DNA of 64,000 bases from Candidatus Bipolaricaulota bacterium (GCA_938091745.1 CALLJK010000011.1:62001-126000), one strand, 5' to 3'; numbered from the stretch's first letter, positions 1-8,581 are shown. Numbers and translations: made by a program. Notes: generated by a model from the sequence alone, not told the origin.

Positions 1-105
1 GTCGGCCTTGTCTTTAAGACGCTCTTTGAGCGCGCGCGCCGCGAGAACCCCGACGGCATCGTCACTCAGTAGTTCATTGCCCAGGCCAAGAACAAGCGTC
101 TTCAC
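1..105 (-). CDS. hydrogenase maturation protease, N-terminal part (runs off the window)
   Basis: A GTG-started frame on the minus strand gives 35 residues beginning VKTLVLGLGNELLSDDAVGV and leaves the window at base 1. The LGLGN-x(3)-SDDAVG pattern is the N-terminal signature of the M52 family (HycI/HyaD/HoxW), the nickel-dependent endopeptidases that trim the C-terminal tail of [NiFe]-hydrogenase large subunits after metal insertion. It lies 9 bases after the bacterioferritin stop and is the last visible gene of the hdr-mvh operon. Its likely substrate is therefore the MvhA-like subunit encoded at 683-2146, which has a 26-residue tail after its C-terminal metal motif. Family assignment is good; the rest of the protein cannot be seen. 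Confidence 0.85.
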   Translation of the reverse strand, partial: MKTLVLGLGNELLSDDAVGVLAARALKERLKDKAD

Positions 106-114
106 AGGGCTTTT

Positions 115-591
115 TCACTTGTGGGATTTCATTTGCTCCGTCAGATAATTCTCAATCCCAATCTGTTTGATCTGGTCGAGCTGCGCTTCGAGCCAGTCGA
201 CGTGATCTTCTTCGTCGGCTAAGATAGACTCCAAGAGCGCTCGCGTCCCATTGTCCTCAACTTCAACAGCGAGCTGAATGCCCTCGTTGTACGCCTCTAC
301 GGCCATATATTCGGCCTCTACGTCGCTCTCCAACTGCGCCTTCACGTCCGGACCGATCTTGATCTCGTTGAGCTTGCTCACGATGGGAATCCCCTCAAGG
401 AAGATAATGCGCTCGATCAGTTTCTCGGCGTGCTTCATCTCGGTGATCGCCCGTTTTTCAATAGCGTCATGAAGTCGTTCGTAGCCCCAGTTGGCGCACA
501 TCTCCGAGTGCACCATATACTGATTGATTGCGGTCAACTCGTCCGCGAGCAGCGCGTTTAAGCGCTCGATAACTTTCTTGTTCCCTTTCAT
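115..591 (-). CDS. bfr: bacterioferritin (heme-binding ferritin)
   Basis: A 158-residue four-helix ferritin of the usual Bfr length. All six di-iron ligands sit at the E. coli Bfr positions: Glu18, Glu51, His54, Glu94, Glu127 and His130. Met52, the axial heme ligand that separates bacterioferritin from plain ferritin, is also present (EMKHAEK). It should form a 24-mer cage that oxidises and stores iron in the cytoplasm. It lies between the hydrogenase large subunit and the maturation protease in the same orientation, so it is probably co-transcribed with genes encoding many iron-sulfur proteins; a role in supplying iron to them is inference. The start is followed downstream by a complete frame with no disruption. 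Confidence 0.93.
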   Translation of the reverse strand: MKGNKKVIERLNALLADELTAINQYMVHSEMCANWGYERLHDAIEKRAITEMKHAEKLIERIIFLEGIPIVSKLNEIKIGPDVKAQLESDVEAEYMAVEAYNEGIQLAVEVEDNGTRALLESILADEEDHVDWLEAQLDQIKQIGIENYLTEQMKSHK

Positions 592-682
592 GGTTCCTCC
601 ATAGGCTTTCTGATGAGGCCATTATAAAGCAAGCCTCCATCTGTAGCAACTGTGCACGTGGAGGCTTGCAATCTTGGAAACT

Positions 683-2146
683 TCAATCGCGTCGGATCTC
701 ACGCACGAGATTTCTGCAGCTATCGTAGACTCGCACGATCAAGGGCATCTGCCCTGGCAGGGCGTGCGTGGCGCAGCCATGGCAGGGATCGTAGGCTCTG
801 AAGGCCATCTCCACGAGATTGAGAATCCCATCGTCGATCTTACCGCCTTTGATGACGCCGCGGGCAGCTTTATCTACAGACATCGCGATCCGCGCCGCGT
901 TGTTTTGAGTAGCGACGATGAGATTCGCTTTGGTGATCACGCCTTTCTCGTCGGTCTGATAATGATGGAAGAGCGTCCCTCTGGGGGCTTCGACAACGCC
1001 GATGCCCTCTTTCGGGGTCGCCGTAGGAATTGTACGTATATTGGGGCTGGTGATCTCTGGATCGTTCGCAAGCTCTTGCATTCGTTCAGCAGCGTAGAGC
1101 AATTCGATCAACCGTGCCCAGTGATTGGCGAGCGTGTGATGGACGGGCTTTCCGCCCAGGGTCTTATAGAATTCTTTATACGCCTCTTGGGCTTTGGGTG
1201 TGGCCATGCCCTCAGCAGCGTTGAGTCTCGCCAACGGTGCAACTGCGTAGACACCGCTCTCTGGCCCGTCGACGAAGCCCTTCCAGCCTACATCTTTCAA
1301 GTAACAGAATTTAATATAGCTCCATGGCTCGACGTGCTCGGCGACGTGCTTGAGATAGTCTTGCGCTTTGAATTTTAGAAATTCTTTGCCATTGGGGTCG
1401 ACGACGCGCAGCTGCCCGTCATAGAAATTGACTCGGTTCTGATCGTCCACCAGGCCCATATAGTATGTCTTGTGGGTGTAGGTCTCGGACGTGATCGTCT
1501 CGACGTACTGTTTATTCTTTAGCACGACGTCTTGGAAGATCTGCAAGCTGAACAGTCCGAACTTCACGGCGCGCTCCGCGCCGGCGATGAACTTCTCTTG
1601 GTCTTCTTTTGTGAGCGCTTTGGAGATGCCGCCGGGCAGCCCAAACACAGGGTGAATCACTTTCCCGCCCGCAAGCGAGATCAAATCTCTAAGCTGCTTG
1701 CGCACCGCGATCACTTCCCGGCCGATCTCCAGCCCGACTTTGCTGAGCACCCCTAAGATATTGCGCTGGGCTTTGGGAGCCGTCGGGCCGACGACAAAAT
1801 CCGGCCCGCCTAGAAAGAAGAAGTGCAGCGCATGGTCTTCGACGAAGAACGTACTGTAGACGAGCTCTCTGATCTTCTTCGCTGCTGAGGGTGGCTCGAC
1901 TTTATAGAGATCGTCGAGAGCTTTGGTAGACGCCATGTGATGGGCCGTAGGGCAGACCCCGCAGATTCTTGAAGTGATTTGGGGCATGTCTTCTGCTGGG
2001 CGGCCGACGGCGAACTTCTCAAAGCCGCGCAGTTCCGGGACTTGGAAGAATGCTTTCTCAACGTTACCCTGCTCATCTAGAAAGATGTCAATCTTGCCGT
2101 GGCCCTCTAATCTCGTGATGGGATCGATGACGACTTCGCGGGTCAT
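683..2146 (-). CDS. mvhA: [NiFe]-hydrogenase large subunit, MvhA/group 3c type
   Basis: 487 residues. The N-terminal nickel motif RICGVC (Cys62, Cys65) and the C-terminal motif DPCHGCATH (Cys455, Cys458, His461) supply the four cysteines of the Ni-Fe site. A 26-residue tail follows His461 and would be removed by the maturation protease encoded further down the operon. Together with the MvhG- and MvhD-like genes directly upstream this is the F420-non-reducing, cytoplasmic group 3c hydrogenase that donates electrons to heterodisulfide reductase. It oxidises H2 and passes electrons through the small subunit. A good ribosome site (AGGAGG) precedes the ATG. The group assignment rests on operon context and motifs; a phylogeny would confirm it. 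Confidence 0.93.
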   Translation of the reverse strand: MTREVVIDPITRLEGHGKIDIFLDEQGNVEKAFFQVPELRGFEKFAVGRPAEDMPQITSRICGVCPTAHHMASTKALDDLYKVEPPSAAKKIRELVYSTFFVEDHALHFFFLGGPDFVVGPTAPKAQRNILGVLSKVGLEIGREVIAVRKQLRDLISLAGGKVIHPVFGLPGGISKALTKEDQEKFIAGAERAVKFGLFSLQIFQDVVLKNKQYVETITSETYTHKTYYMGLVDDQNRVNFYDGQLRVVDPNGKEFLKFKAQDYLKHVAEHVEPWSYIKFCYLKDVGWKGFVDGPESGVYAVAPLARLNAAEGMATPKAQEAYKEFYKTLGGKPVHHTLANHWARLIELLYAAERMQELANDPEITSPNIRTIPTATPKEGIGVVEAPRGTLFHHYQTDEKGVITKANLIVATQNNAARIAMSVDKAARGVIKGGKIDDGILNLVEMAFRAYDPCHGCATHALPGQMPLIVRVYDSCRNLVREIRRD

Positions 2147-2161
2147 GCCTGAGCACCTCCT

Positions 2162-2215
2162 GACCTCTCCCCTAGTCTCTCCCCTTCCCTTTAGGGAAGG
2201 GGCCGGGGGTTAGGT
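2162..2215. repeat. GC-rich palindromic repeat, copy 1 (encodes the MvhG C-terminus)
   Basis: Core inverted repeat CCCCTTCCCT-tt-AGGGAAGGGG flanked by a gacctctcccc end and a gggggttagg end. It belongs to a family with copies near 3196, 14906, 15311, 20956, 28454, 29039, 48323 and 56217. Here the hydrogenase small-subunit frame reads into it and ends NLTPGPFPKGKGRD. Confidence 0.8.
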
Positions 2216-3182
2216 TTCTCACGCGCCGATGCAAGAGCGATGCTGGGAGACTGTAGCGATAGAACGTCCCCACTGGATCAACAATTTGCTCCATGATCGC
2301 CGCGATCTCCTTCTCGTCTTCAGCGTCTATGAGCGACGCGATAGCCGAGAGCGCTTTTGCTCCGTAGTCTTTCACACGGCTTGTCGGGCCAAGACACCCT
2401 GTGCAGGGCATATTCGCGCTCACGCACGGGGCGCCACAGCCGGAGCGCGTCGCTGGCCCTAAGCACAGCAGCCCTTGCGCAAGCAAGCACTTCTCAGAAT
2501 CTATCTGAATCTGATGAGGGCGCTTCAGCTCTTTGAGAGCTAATTTGTCGGGCTTGGTCGGCTTGCGCGGGCACTCCTCGCAGAGGGCTTTATCGGGCGC
2601 AAGCACTGTGCCCTTGGGAGGAAGCTTTCCCTCTAAGATAGCCATCACAGCGTTGGCGATCAGTTTCACTGGTGGCGGGCAGCCCGGCAGGTAATAATCG
2701 ACTTCGACTGTCTGATCGAGCGTCTTCACGGAATCGCGGAACGACGGCAGCGTCAGCGCATAGCCGTTGGAGCCAAGTTTGAGCTGCTCCTGCGGGACAA
2801 CCCCGTCGGGGTTCGTGACGCTGGGCGCTTCTTTGTAGACATACTCAAAGATCGCTTGGCGATCCCAGAGATTCGCCAATCCGGGTACGCCCCCCAGATG
2901 CGAGCAGCTCCCGAACGCGATCAAGAGCTGAGACTTTTTGCGCAACAGTTCAGCCATCTCTTCTTGCTCTGACGTACGGATCGCCCCGTTGACAAAGCAC
3001 GCGGCCAGCTCGCCGTCTTTCATAGCTTCGACATCAGCGCGTTTGAAATCTAAGGCCACCGGCCAGAAGGCGATGTCGACGGCCTCGACGACCTTCAAGA
3101 TATCTTCAGCTAGGTCGACGACGGCCTCCTCACAGCCCCCGCACGACGCACACCAATAGAACCCGACCTTGGGCTTGCTCAT
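2172..3182 (-). CDS. mvhG: [NiFe]-hydrogenase small subunit, MvhG type
   Basis: 336 residues with no Tat signal, so cytoplasmic. The proximal-cluster cysteines are visible in WCASCGGCEE (Cys11, Cys14, Cys17), GSCSHLGG and YLPGCPPP, and further cysteines (LCEECPRK, SEKCLLAQGLLC, MPCTGCLGP) provide additional iron-sulfur sites. It relays electrons from the Ni-Fe subunit towards the MvhD-like protein. An AAGGAGGTG ribosome site fixes the start; the gene is 17 bases after mvhD. The last 14 residues (NLTPGPFPKGKGRD) come from an inserted palindromic repeat rather than from the family, so the ancestral protein probably ended near residue 322. This tail is an oddity worth noting but is unlikely to disturb the iron-sulfur core. 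Confidence 0.92.
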   Translation of the reverse strand: MSKPKVGFYWCASCGGCEEAVVDLAEDILKVVEAVDIAFWPVALDFKRADVEAMKDGELAACFVNGAIRTSEQEEMAELLRKKSQLLIAFGSCSHLGGVPGLANLWDRQAIFEYVYKEAPSVTNPDGVVPQEQLKLGSNGYALTLPSFRDSVKTLDQTVEVDYYLPGCPPPVKLIANAVMAILEGKLPPKGTVLAPDKALCEECPRKPTKPDKLALKELKRPHQIQIDSEKCLLAQGLLCLGPATRSGCGAPCVSANMPCTGCLGPTSRVKDYGAKALSAIASLIDAEDEKEIAAIMEQIVDPVGTFYRYSLPASLLHRRVRNLTPGPFPKGKGRD

Positions 3183-3195
3183 CGCGCACCTCCTT

Positions 3196-3279
3196 GACCT
3201 AACCCCTGAGTCCCCTTCCCGCCACGGGAAGGGGAACAGCTCCCCTCTCCGTTTCGGGGAGGGGCTGGGGGAGGGGTCT
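3196..3279. repeat. GC-rich palindromic repeat, copy 2 (compound; encodes the MvhD C-terminus)
   Basis: Two adjacent palindromes: CCCCTTCCC-gccac-GGGAAGGGG and CCCCTCTCC-gtttc-GGGGAGGGG, framed by gacctaacccc and gggaggggtc. The whole unit is close to the reverse complement of copy 5 at 20956-21035. The mvhD frame reads through it and ends in ERPLPQPLPETERG and about ten more repeat-encoded residues. Confidence 0.8.
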
Positions 3280-3687
3280 TTCTAGCTGCAACGGCCCAAG
3301 CTTGCGGATCTGCTCAGCCATCTCGTTCATCACTTTTTGCACGCGATCCCCTTCAGACGCCGAGATCCATTCGAGCCGCACACGCTCCGGTTCAATCCCC
3401 ATCTCGGTGAGCACGCGCTTGAGAAGCGTGTATCGGCGCAGGGCTTTATAGTTGCCCGCTTGGTAGTGACAATCCCCTGGATGGCACCCGCCAATCAAGA
3501 CGCCGTCAGCGCCATCAGCGAGGGCTTTGAGCACAAACTGCGGGTCCATTCTCCCAGAGCACATCACCCGGATGATGCGCCCGTTGGGCGCGTAGGTCAT
3601 CCGCGAGATGCCGGCTAAGTCCGCGGCCGTGTAGGTGCACCACGTGCAGAAGAACGCGACAATGCGAGGCTCCCATTGCTCAGACAT
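3199..3687 (-). CDS. mvhD: MvhD-type [2Fe-2S] electron-transfer subunit linking hydrogenase to HdrA
   Basis: 162 residues; the conserved family portion is about the first 135. Five cysteines (Cys14, Cys17, Cys43, Cys68, Cys73 in FFCTWC, MCSGR and GGCHPGDCHY) match the MvhD/VhuD pattern that binds one [2Fe-2S] cluster and wires MvhAG to HdrA. The gene overlaps the end of hdrA by 8 bases, which suggests translational coupling and equal production. The final stretch of about 25 residues is encoded by a palindromic repeat, giving a Pro/Gly/Arg-rich tail foreign to the family. Family assignment is strong; whether the tail is kept in the mature protein is unknown. Confidence 0.92.
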   Translation of the reverse strand: MSEQWEPRIVAFFCTWCTYTAADLAGISRMTYAPNGRIIRVMCSGRMDPQFVLKALADGADGVLIGGCHPGDCHYQAGNYKALRRYTLLKRVLTEMGIEPERVRLEWISASEGDRVQKVMNEMAEQIRKLGPLQLERPLPQPLPETERGAVPLPVAGRGLRG

Positions 3688-6600
3688 AGCTTAACACCCC
3701 TTCGATCTCCTGATAAATTTGTTCGTCGGTGAATAAGTGTTGCTGGGCTGCACCTGACGGGCACGCTGCAACACAGGTGCCGCAGCCCTTGCACAGGGCT
3801 TCGTTGATCACTGCGATGCCCTTGTCACTGTTGAAGCTGATCGCGCTGAACGGGCACAAGGGGATGCACGTCTTGCACCCAGAGCAGAGCTCTTCTCGGA
3901 TGAACGCAGTGTTGGGTTCGAGCTCGACAAAGCCGCGGTCAATCAACGAAAGAACTTCGGCGGCGGCTGCGCCCGCTTGCGCGACCGTGTCTTGGATATC
4001 TTTGGGGCCTTGGCACGCCCCAGCAATGAAGATGCCATCGGCAAATGTTTGCACGGGTGCAAGCTTGGGGTGACGCTCCAAGAAGAAGCCGCCCGTCCCA
4101 CACGAGATATAGAACTTCCGGCGGACTTCGTCAGCGTCAGCTTGGGGCTCCAATCCTACGGCAAGCACAACCATGTCGACGGGGATGCGGCGAATGACGC
4201 CGATGAGCGTGTCTTCGGCTCTGATAACGAGCTTACCCTCCTCGTCGGGGGTCATGGCGTGATCTGTCACCTCGGCGACTCGCCCACGGATGAAGTGAAT
4301 CCCCTCTTCGAGCATTCGGTCATAGAACTCTTCGTAGGCTTTGCCTGGCACGCGCATGTCGATGTAGAAGTTATAGACTTCGGCACCGGTGCGCTCTTTG
4401 ATCAAGTGTGCGAGCTTGAGCGAGTAGAGACAGCAGACACGTGAGCAGTAGGAGTTATAGTTTCTGTCGCGCGATCCGACGCAGTGAATGATCCCCACGG
4501 CTTTCGGTTTTCTGCCATCGCGCAGGCGGATCTCGCCCCCTGTAGGGCCAGCAGAGTTCGTCATGCGTTCGATCTCGAGAGCCGTGTAGACATTGGGATA
4601 TTTGCCATAGCCGTAGCGCGGGATGCGCCGCGCGTCGAAGGGCTTGAACCCCGTTGCTAATATAATCGAGCCCACGACGATCTCTTGAATGTGGTCCTTC
4701 ATCTCATAATTGATGGCTTTGGCTTCGCAGACGGTCGAGCAGAGCCGACAGTCACAACAGATCGCACAATCAAGACAGCGCTTCGCTTCAGCAATAGCTT
4801 GCTCTTGCGTGTAGCCCGTGTGCACCTCGTCAAAAGTCCGGCGGCGCTCAAGCGCAATGGCGGGCATCGGGATCTGCTTTTGCATTGCAACGCCGCTGGT
4901 GTCAATAGCGTACTCGGTGCGATAGGGGCCTTCGCGCTCACGCCCCGCGCGCATATCTAATTTATTGATATAGCGATCAATAGAGATAGCCGCTTTCTTG
5001 CCAGCGTACATGGCGTTGACGACGACATCAGGCCCCGTGACGCAGTCGCCGCCGGCGAAGACCCCAGGGATGTTCGTTTCGAGCGTCACCTCGTCGACTT
5101 TGAAGGTGCCCCACTTCGTCGTCTCGAGGCCAAGCTTGTCACCCAGAGATTTCAGATCGGGCACTTGCCCAATCGTTGCGATGATCGCATCGCAAGAGAG
5201 CACAAACTCTGAGCCGGGGATCGGCTCTGGAGCGGGGCGCCCCGAAGCGTCGGGTGCGCCGAGCTTCATCTTCAAGCACTCGAGAGCTGTCACGCCTGTA
5301 TCTTTGTTCCCTAAGATCGTCTTAGGAGCTGCCAAGAAGAGCATCTTGATGCCTTCTTCTTCGGCAGCCTCGATCTCTTTGGGATCGGCGGGCATCTCGG
5401 CGCGCGTGCGCCGATAGACTATCGTGACTTCTTTCGCGCCGCAGCGGAGTGCCGTGCGCGCCGCGTCGACAGCCGAGTTGCCCCCGCCGATCACCAAGAC
5501 TCTCTCTCCTAGCTTGAATGGCCCTTCGAGATTGACTTTACGTAAGAATTCGATCCCACCCCACACATTAGGCAGGTCTTCTCCCGGAACGTTGAGCCTG
5601 CGCTCGACATGCGCTCCGATCCCAATGAAGACCGCAGCGTATTGCTTGCGGAGCTCTTCGAGGGTGACTGCCTTGCCCACAGGAGTATTGGTCTTGATCT
5701 CGATCCCGATCTCTTTCAGTCTATTGATCTCTTTACTGATGACATCGCGCGGGAGCCGAAATGCGGGGATTCCGACAGAGAGCATCCCACCGGGGACGGG
5801 CTGCGCTTCGTAGATCACGGGCCAGTAGCCCCGTTGTCTCAGTTCGTACGCGCACATCAGTCCAGCAGGGCCAGAGCCAACAATCGCGATCTTCTCTGAG
5901 CGATTCACTTTGGGTTGCGGGAGCTTATAGTCTGGGAAGAGATCCGTGACAAAGCGTTTCAGCCCTGGAATATTGAGCGGGTCATCTACAGTGCCTCGCG
6001 TGCAGTTGACCGTGCACGGATGGGTGCAGATGCGCCCGCAGATCGAGGGCAAGGGGTTGTCTCTCAAAATAACGTCGAGGGCTTCTTTGAACTTGCCGTG
6101 GGCAATGAGCGTGATATAGCCCTGGGCGTTCTGGTGGATCGAGCACGCGGCTTGGCAGGGGGGCGTGCCCCGTCGCGAAATAGTGAAGACGTTGGGCACC
6201 GCTTGGGGGAATGGTCTGTAGATCGCTTTGCGCATCGCCAATCCTTCGTCGAACTCCGAGGGCACGCTCACCGGACAGACCTCCGCACAGAGCCCACATC
6301 CTGTGCACGTGTCTTCGTTGACATAGCACGCCTTGCGCCGAATTCGCACTTTAAAGTTTCTCAGATCATACGGTTCGACGGACTCGACCTCGGAGTACGT
6401 CAACAGCTCGATGTTGGGATGACTGCGCACTTGGGTCATCTTGGGGGTTAAGATACACGCAGCGCAGTCGAGGGTCGGGAAGCACTTGTCAAACTGTGCC
6501 ATGTGCCCGCCAATGGTCGGCTCGCGCTCGACGAGATAGACTTTCTTGCCGGCATCGGCGATCTTGAGAGCGGCTTCGATGCCCGCGATCCCGCCCCCGA

Positions 6601-7060
6601 CAATCAAGACGTGCGGATGGACAGGCACGCGCTTCTTCTCCAAAGGTTCATGGAACGCGACACGGCGCACCGCCGCAGCGATGAGCGCTTTGGCTTTTTC
6701 AGTCGCTTTATGTCCATCGGCGGTCACCCAGCTCACGTGCTCGCGAATATTAGCCATATGGAAGAAGAACGGGTTCTGTCCGCCTTCAGCTGTCGCTCTC
6801 CGAAACGTTGCTTCGTGCATCAGCGGCGAGCACGACGCCACGACGACGCGATTGATCTTCCCCTCACGCAAGTCTTGCTGAATCAGCTCTTGCCCCGGAT
6901 CAGAACACATGAACTTATACTCACGAGCGACGGTGACGAACGGCAGCGTCTTGGCGAACTCCACAACCTCAGAGACATTCACTTTCGCGGCGATATTGAC
7001 GCCGCAGTGACAGACATAGACGCCGATCTTGGGCGCGCCATTGGTAGTCGGTTCAGGCAT
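3680..7060 (-). CDS. hdrA: HdrA with an inserted GltD/NfnB-like NAD(P)-FAD domain
   Basis: 1126 residues, far longer than ordinary HdrA (about 650). Order: HdrA N-terminal domain (about 10-140, with VYVCHCGVNI), FAD site (HVLIVGGGIAGIE, near 150), a first [4Fe-4S] motif (CTGCGLCAEVC, near 252), then about 460 foreign residues with the Fer4_20 cysteines of glutamate-synthase small subunits (PPCQAAC, ICGRICTHPC), an FAD motif (IAIVGSGPAGL) and an NAD(P) motif (VLVIGGGNSAVDAA), then the AKRCLDC exit motif. HdrA resumes at CDCRLCSTVC and ends with two more [4Fe-4S] motifs. HdrA is the flavin-bifurcating subunit of MvhADG-HdrABC; the insert resembles NfnB/GltD, which bind NAD(P)H. The ATG at 7060 has AGGAGG 11 bases upstream and overlaps hdrB by 8 bases; a GTG at 7072 lies inside that ribosome site. 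Confidence 0.92.
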   Translation of the reverse strand: MPEPTTNGAPKIGVYVCHCGVNIAAKVNVSEVVEFAKTLPFVTVAREYKFMCSDPGQELIQQDLREGKINRVVVASCSPLMHEATFRRATAEGGQNPFFFHMANIREHVSWVTADGHKATEKAKALIAAAVRRVAFHEPLEKKRVPVHPHVLIVGGGIAGIEAALKIADAGKKVYLVEREPTIGGHMAQFDKCFPTLDCAACILTPKMTQVRSHPNIELLTYSEVESVEPYDLRNFKVRIRRKACYVNEDTCTGCGLCAEVCPVSVPSEFDEGLAMRKAIYRPFPQAVPNVFTISRRGTPPCQAACSIHQNAQGYITLIAHGKFKEALDVILRDNPLPSICGRICTHPCTVNCTRGTVDDPLNIPGLKRFVTDLFPDYKLPQPKVNRSEKIAIVGSGPAGLMCAYELRQRGYWPVIYEAQPVPGGMLSVGIPAFRLPRDVISKEINRLKEIGIEIKTNTPVGKAVTLEELRKQYAAVFIGIGAHVERRLNVPGEDLPNVWGGIEFLRKVNLEGPFKLGERVLVIGGGNSAVDAARTALRCGAKEVTIVYRRTRAEMPADPKEIEAAEEEGIKMLFLAAPKTILGNKDTGVTALECLKMKLGAPDASGRPAPEPIPGSEFVLSCDAIIATIGQVPDLKSLGDKLGLETTKWGTFKVDEVTLETNIPGVFAGGDCVTGPDVVVNAMYAGKKAAISIDRYINKLDMRAGREREGPYRTEYAIDTSGVAMQKQIPMPAIALERRRTFDEVHTGYTQEQAIAEAKRCLDCAICCDCRLCSTVCEAKAINYEMKDHIQEIVVGSIILATGFKPFDARRIPRYGYGKYPNVYTALEIERMTNSAGPTGGEIRLRDGRKPKAVGIIHCVGSRDRNYNSYCSRVCCLYSLKLAHLIKERTGAEVYNFYIDMRVPGKAYEEFYDRMLEEGIHFIRGRVAEVTDHAMTPDEEGKLVIRAEDTLIGVIRRIPVDMVVLAVGLEPQADADEVRRKFYISCGTGGFFLERHPKLAPVQTFADGIFIAGACQGPKDIQDTVAQAGAAAAEVLSLIDRGFVELEPNTAFIREELCSGCKTCIPLCPFSAISFNSDKGIAVINEALCKGCGTCVAACPSGAAQQHLFTDEQIYQEIEGVLSYV

Positions 7061-7943
7061 GGACACGCGCACCTCCTCTCGCAGCGGGAAGAGTGAAGGG
7101 GACTAAGAGCCGATGCATTCCAAGCTGGCGCTCCGGCACCCCGAGGGCTAGCCCTAACAGTTGAGTGAAATACACAACTGGTATTTCCAGGCGCTCCTTG
7201 AACTGTCGGCTCATCTTGTCTTGGTAGCACTCTAGATTAAATTGGCAGAGTGGGCACGCGGTCGCGACGACGTCCGCGCCGCGCTTGAGCGCTTCTTTCA
7301 GTAAGATATAGCTGAGCGGTACGCCGACTTCAGGAAGCGTGCCCATGAGGCTGCCACCGCAGCAGCGCGTCTTCAAGGGCCAGTCGACCGTCTCTGCTCC
7401 CAGTGTCCTCATTAAGTGATCCATCGTCTTGGGATTAACTTGATCATCGAAGGCTGCATAGGGGCGCACGATCTGGCAGCCGTAATAGCACGCGACCTTC
7501 AGCCCTCTCAAGGGCTGGCGGACTTTGCTGGAGATCTGCTGCACCCCAATCTCGTGAATGAGAATATCCAAGGGGTGGCGCACGTGGACCTGGCGTGCAT
7601 AGCTCAAGCGTGCTGCTTGCAAAGCACCGTCAATCGTGCGGCTCACTTCGGAGTACTCTTCTAAGTAATGCTGGGTCTTGGAAAGCACTAGATAGCAGCC
7701 GCTGCACGGAGCCATGAGCGTCGGGTGATCTGGGGCTTGGCGCTCGGCGAGCGCGAGATTCCGCGCGGCCAGCGCAAAGGATTTCATCTCGTCTACGGCC
7801 ATATACGCTGTGGCGCCGCAGCAGTTCCAATCTTCGAGTTCCTCGATCTCGATATCGAGTGCTCGGAAGGAGGCGAGCACCGACTCTTCGTAAGCGCGAT
7901 TGGTGCCCTTGAGCGAGCACCCGGGATAGTAGAGATATTTCAT
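7053..7943 (-). CDS. hdrB: heterodisulfide reductase subunit B-like protein (CCG domains)
   Basis: 296 residues with two CCG domains: Cys9, Cys41-Cys42, Cys80, Cys83 and Cys152, Cys156, Cys194-Cys195, Cys230, Cys233. In methanogen HdrB these hold the pair of noncubane [4Fe-4S] clusters that cleave a disulfide. In bacteria the physiological substrate of such HdrB proteins is generally not CoM-CoB heterodisulfide; it could be another disulfide or carrier, and the sequence does not tell. It overlaps hdrC by the ATGA arrangement and hdrA by 8 bases, so the three Hdr subunits are translationally coupled. Length and cysteine spacing are normal for the family. Confidence 0.93.
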   Translation of the reverse strand: MKYLYYPGCSLKGTNRAYEESVLASFRALDIEIEELEDWNCCGATAYMAVDEMKSFALAARNLALAERQAPDHPTLMAPCSGCYLVLSKTQHYLEEYSEVSRTIDGALQAARLSYARQVHVRHPLDILIHEIGVQQISSKVRQPLRGLKVACYYGCQIVRPYAAFDDQVNPKTMDHLMRTLGAETVDWPLKTRCCGGSLMGTLPEVGVPLSYILLKEALKRGADVVATACPLCQFNLECYQDKMSRQFKERLEIPVVYFTQLLGLALGVPERQLGMHRLLVPFTLPAARGGARVHA

Positions 7944-8581
7944 GTGTGGGCCACCTCTCTGCGCACATCGCGCGCGAGCTTATCGACGAACGCCGTCGCT
8001 TTAGCGGCGTCCACTGCGCGCAAGATTTGGTCAATCTGCTGGCGGTTCTTGACGGATTCCGCGTGTAGGCTGAACCGTCCTGTTCGAAGGAGTTTGAGCC
8101 CTAGCAAGGCTTGGTCCAAGATCTTCAAGGGGTTGGTCTTAGCGTAGAGTCGCAGCACTAAGCGACTTTCGGTGCTGCGCCCACGCTTGCGCACCGCCTT
8201 GAAGAACTCACGAGCGAGCACAGAGACGGGGAAGCGCTTGGGGTCAACCCCCTCTTGGATGGCGCGCTGCTTCAGCTCGGCCATGAAGTCCGTGATCTTG
8301 ATCTTTCGCGGGCACTCGACCGCGCAGGCATAGCACGACGCGCACAGCCAAATTGTGAAGCTGTGCAGGACTTCGTCCTTGAAGCCGGCTCGGGTCATGG
8401 CGATGATCTTGCGGGGTGAGTAGTCCATATACATCGCCAAGGGGCAGGTGCCGCTACAGGTGCCGCACTGGATGCACGCGAAGAGGGCACGCCCACCGGG
8501 CATGGAGGCGACCTCCTCAGGAAAACGCAAGTCCAGCTCCGCTTCATATCGGAACCGTGGCCACGATTGCCATTCTTTCAT
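7940..8581 (-). CDS. hdrC: heterodisulfide reductase subunit C-like iron-sulfur protein
   Basis: 213 residues. Two classical [4Fe-4S] motifs are visible: Cys36-Cys39-Cys42-Cys46 (CIQCGTCSGTC) and Cys80-Cys83-Cys86-Cys90 (CASCYACAVEC). HdrC carries electrons between HdrA and the catalytic HdrB. It is the first gene of the operon, has a clear AGGAGG site before the ATG, and its stop overlaps the hdrB start by four bases. The C-terminal 90 residues are helical and basic, slightly longer than minimal methanogen HdrC. No membrane segment is seen, so the complex should be soluble. Confidence 0.93.
   Translation of the reverse strand: MKEWQSWPRFRYEAELDLRFPEEVASMPGGRALFACIQCGTCSGTCPLAMYMDYSPRKIIAMTRAGFKDEVLHSFTIWLCASCYACAVECPRKIKITDFMAELKQRAIQEGVDPKRFPVSVLAREFFKAVRKRGRSTESRLVLRLYAKTNPLKILDQALLGLKLLRTGRFSLHAESVKNRQQIDQILRAVDAAKATAFVDKLARDVRREVAHT

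Noticed and set aside
674-1378. 234-codon plus-strand frame opposite the hydrogenase large subunit
   Set aside because: It is an antisense shadow of mvhA; the minus-strand frame carries all hydrogenase motifs.
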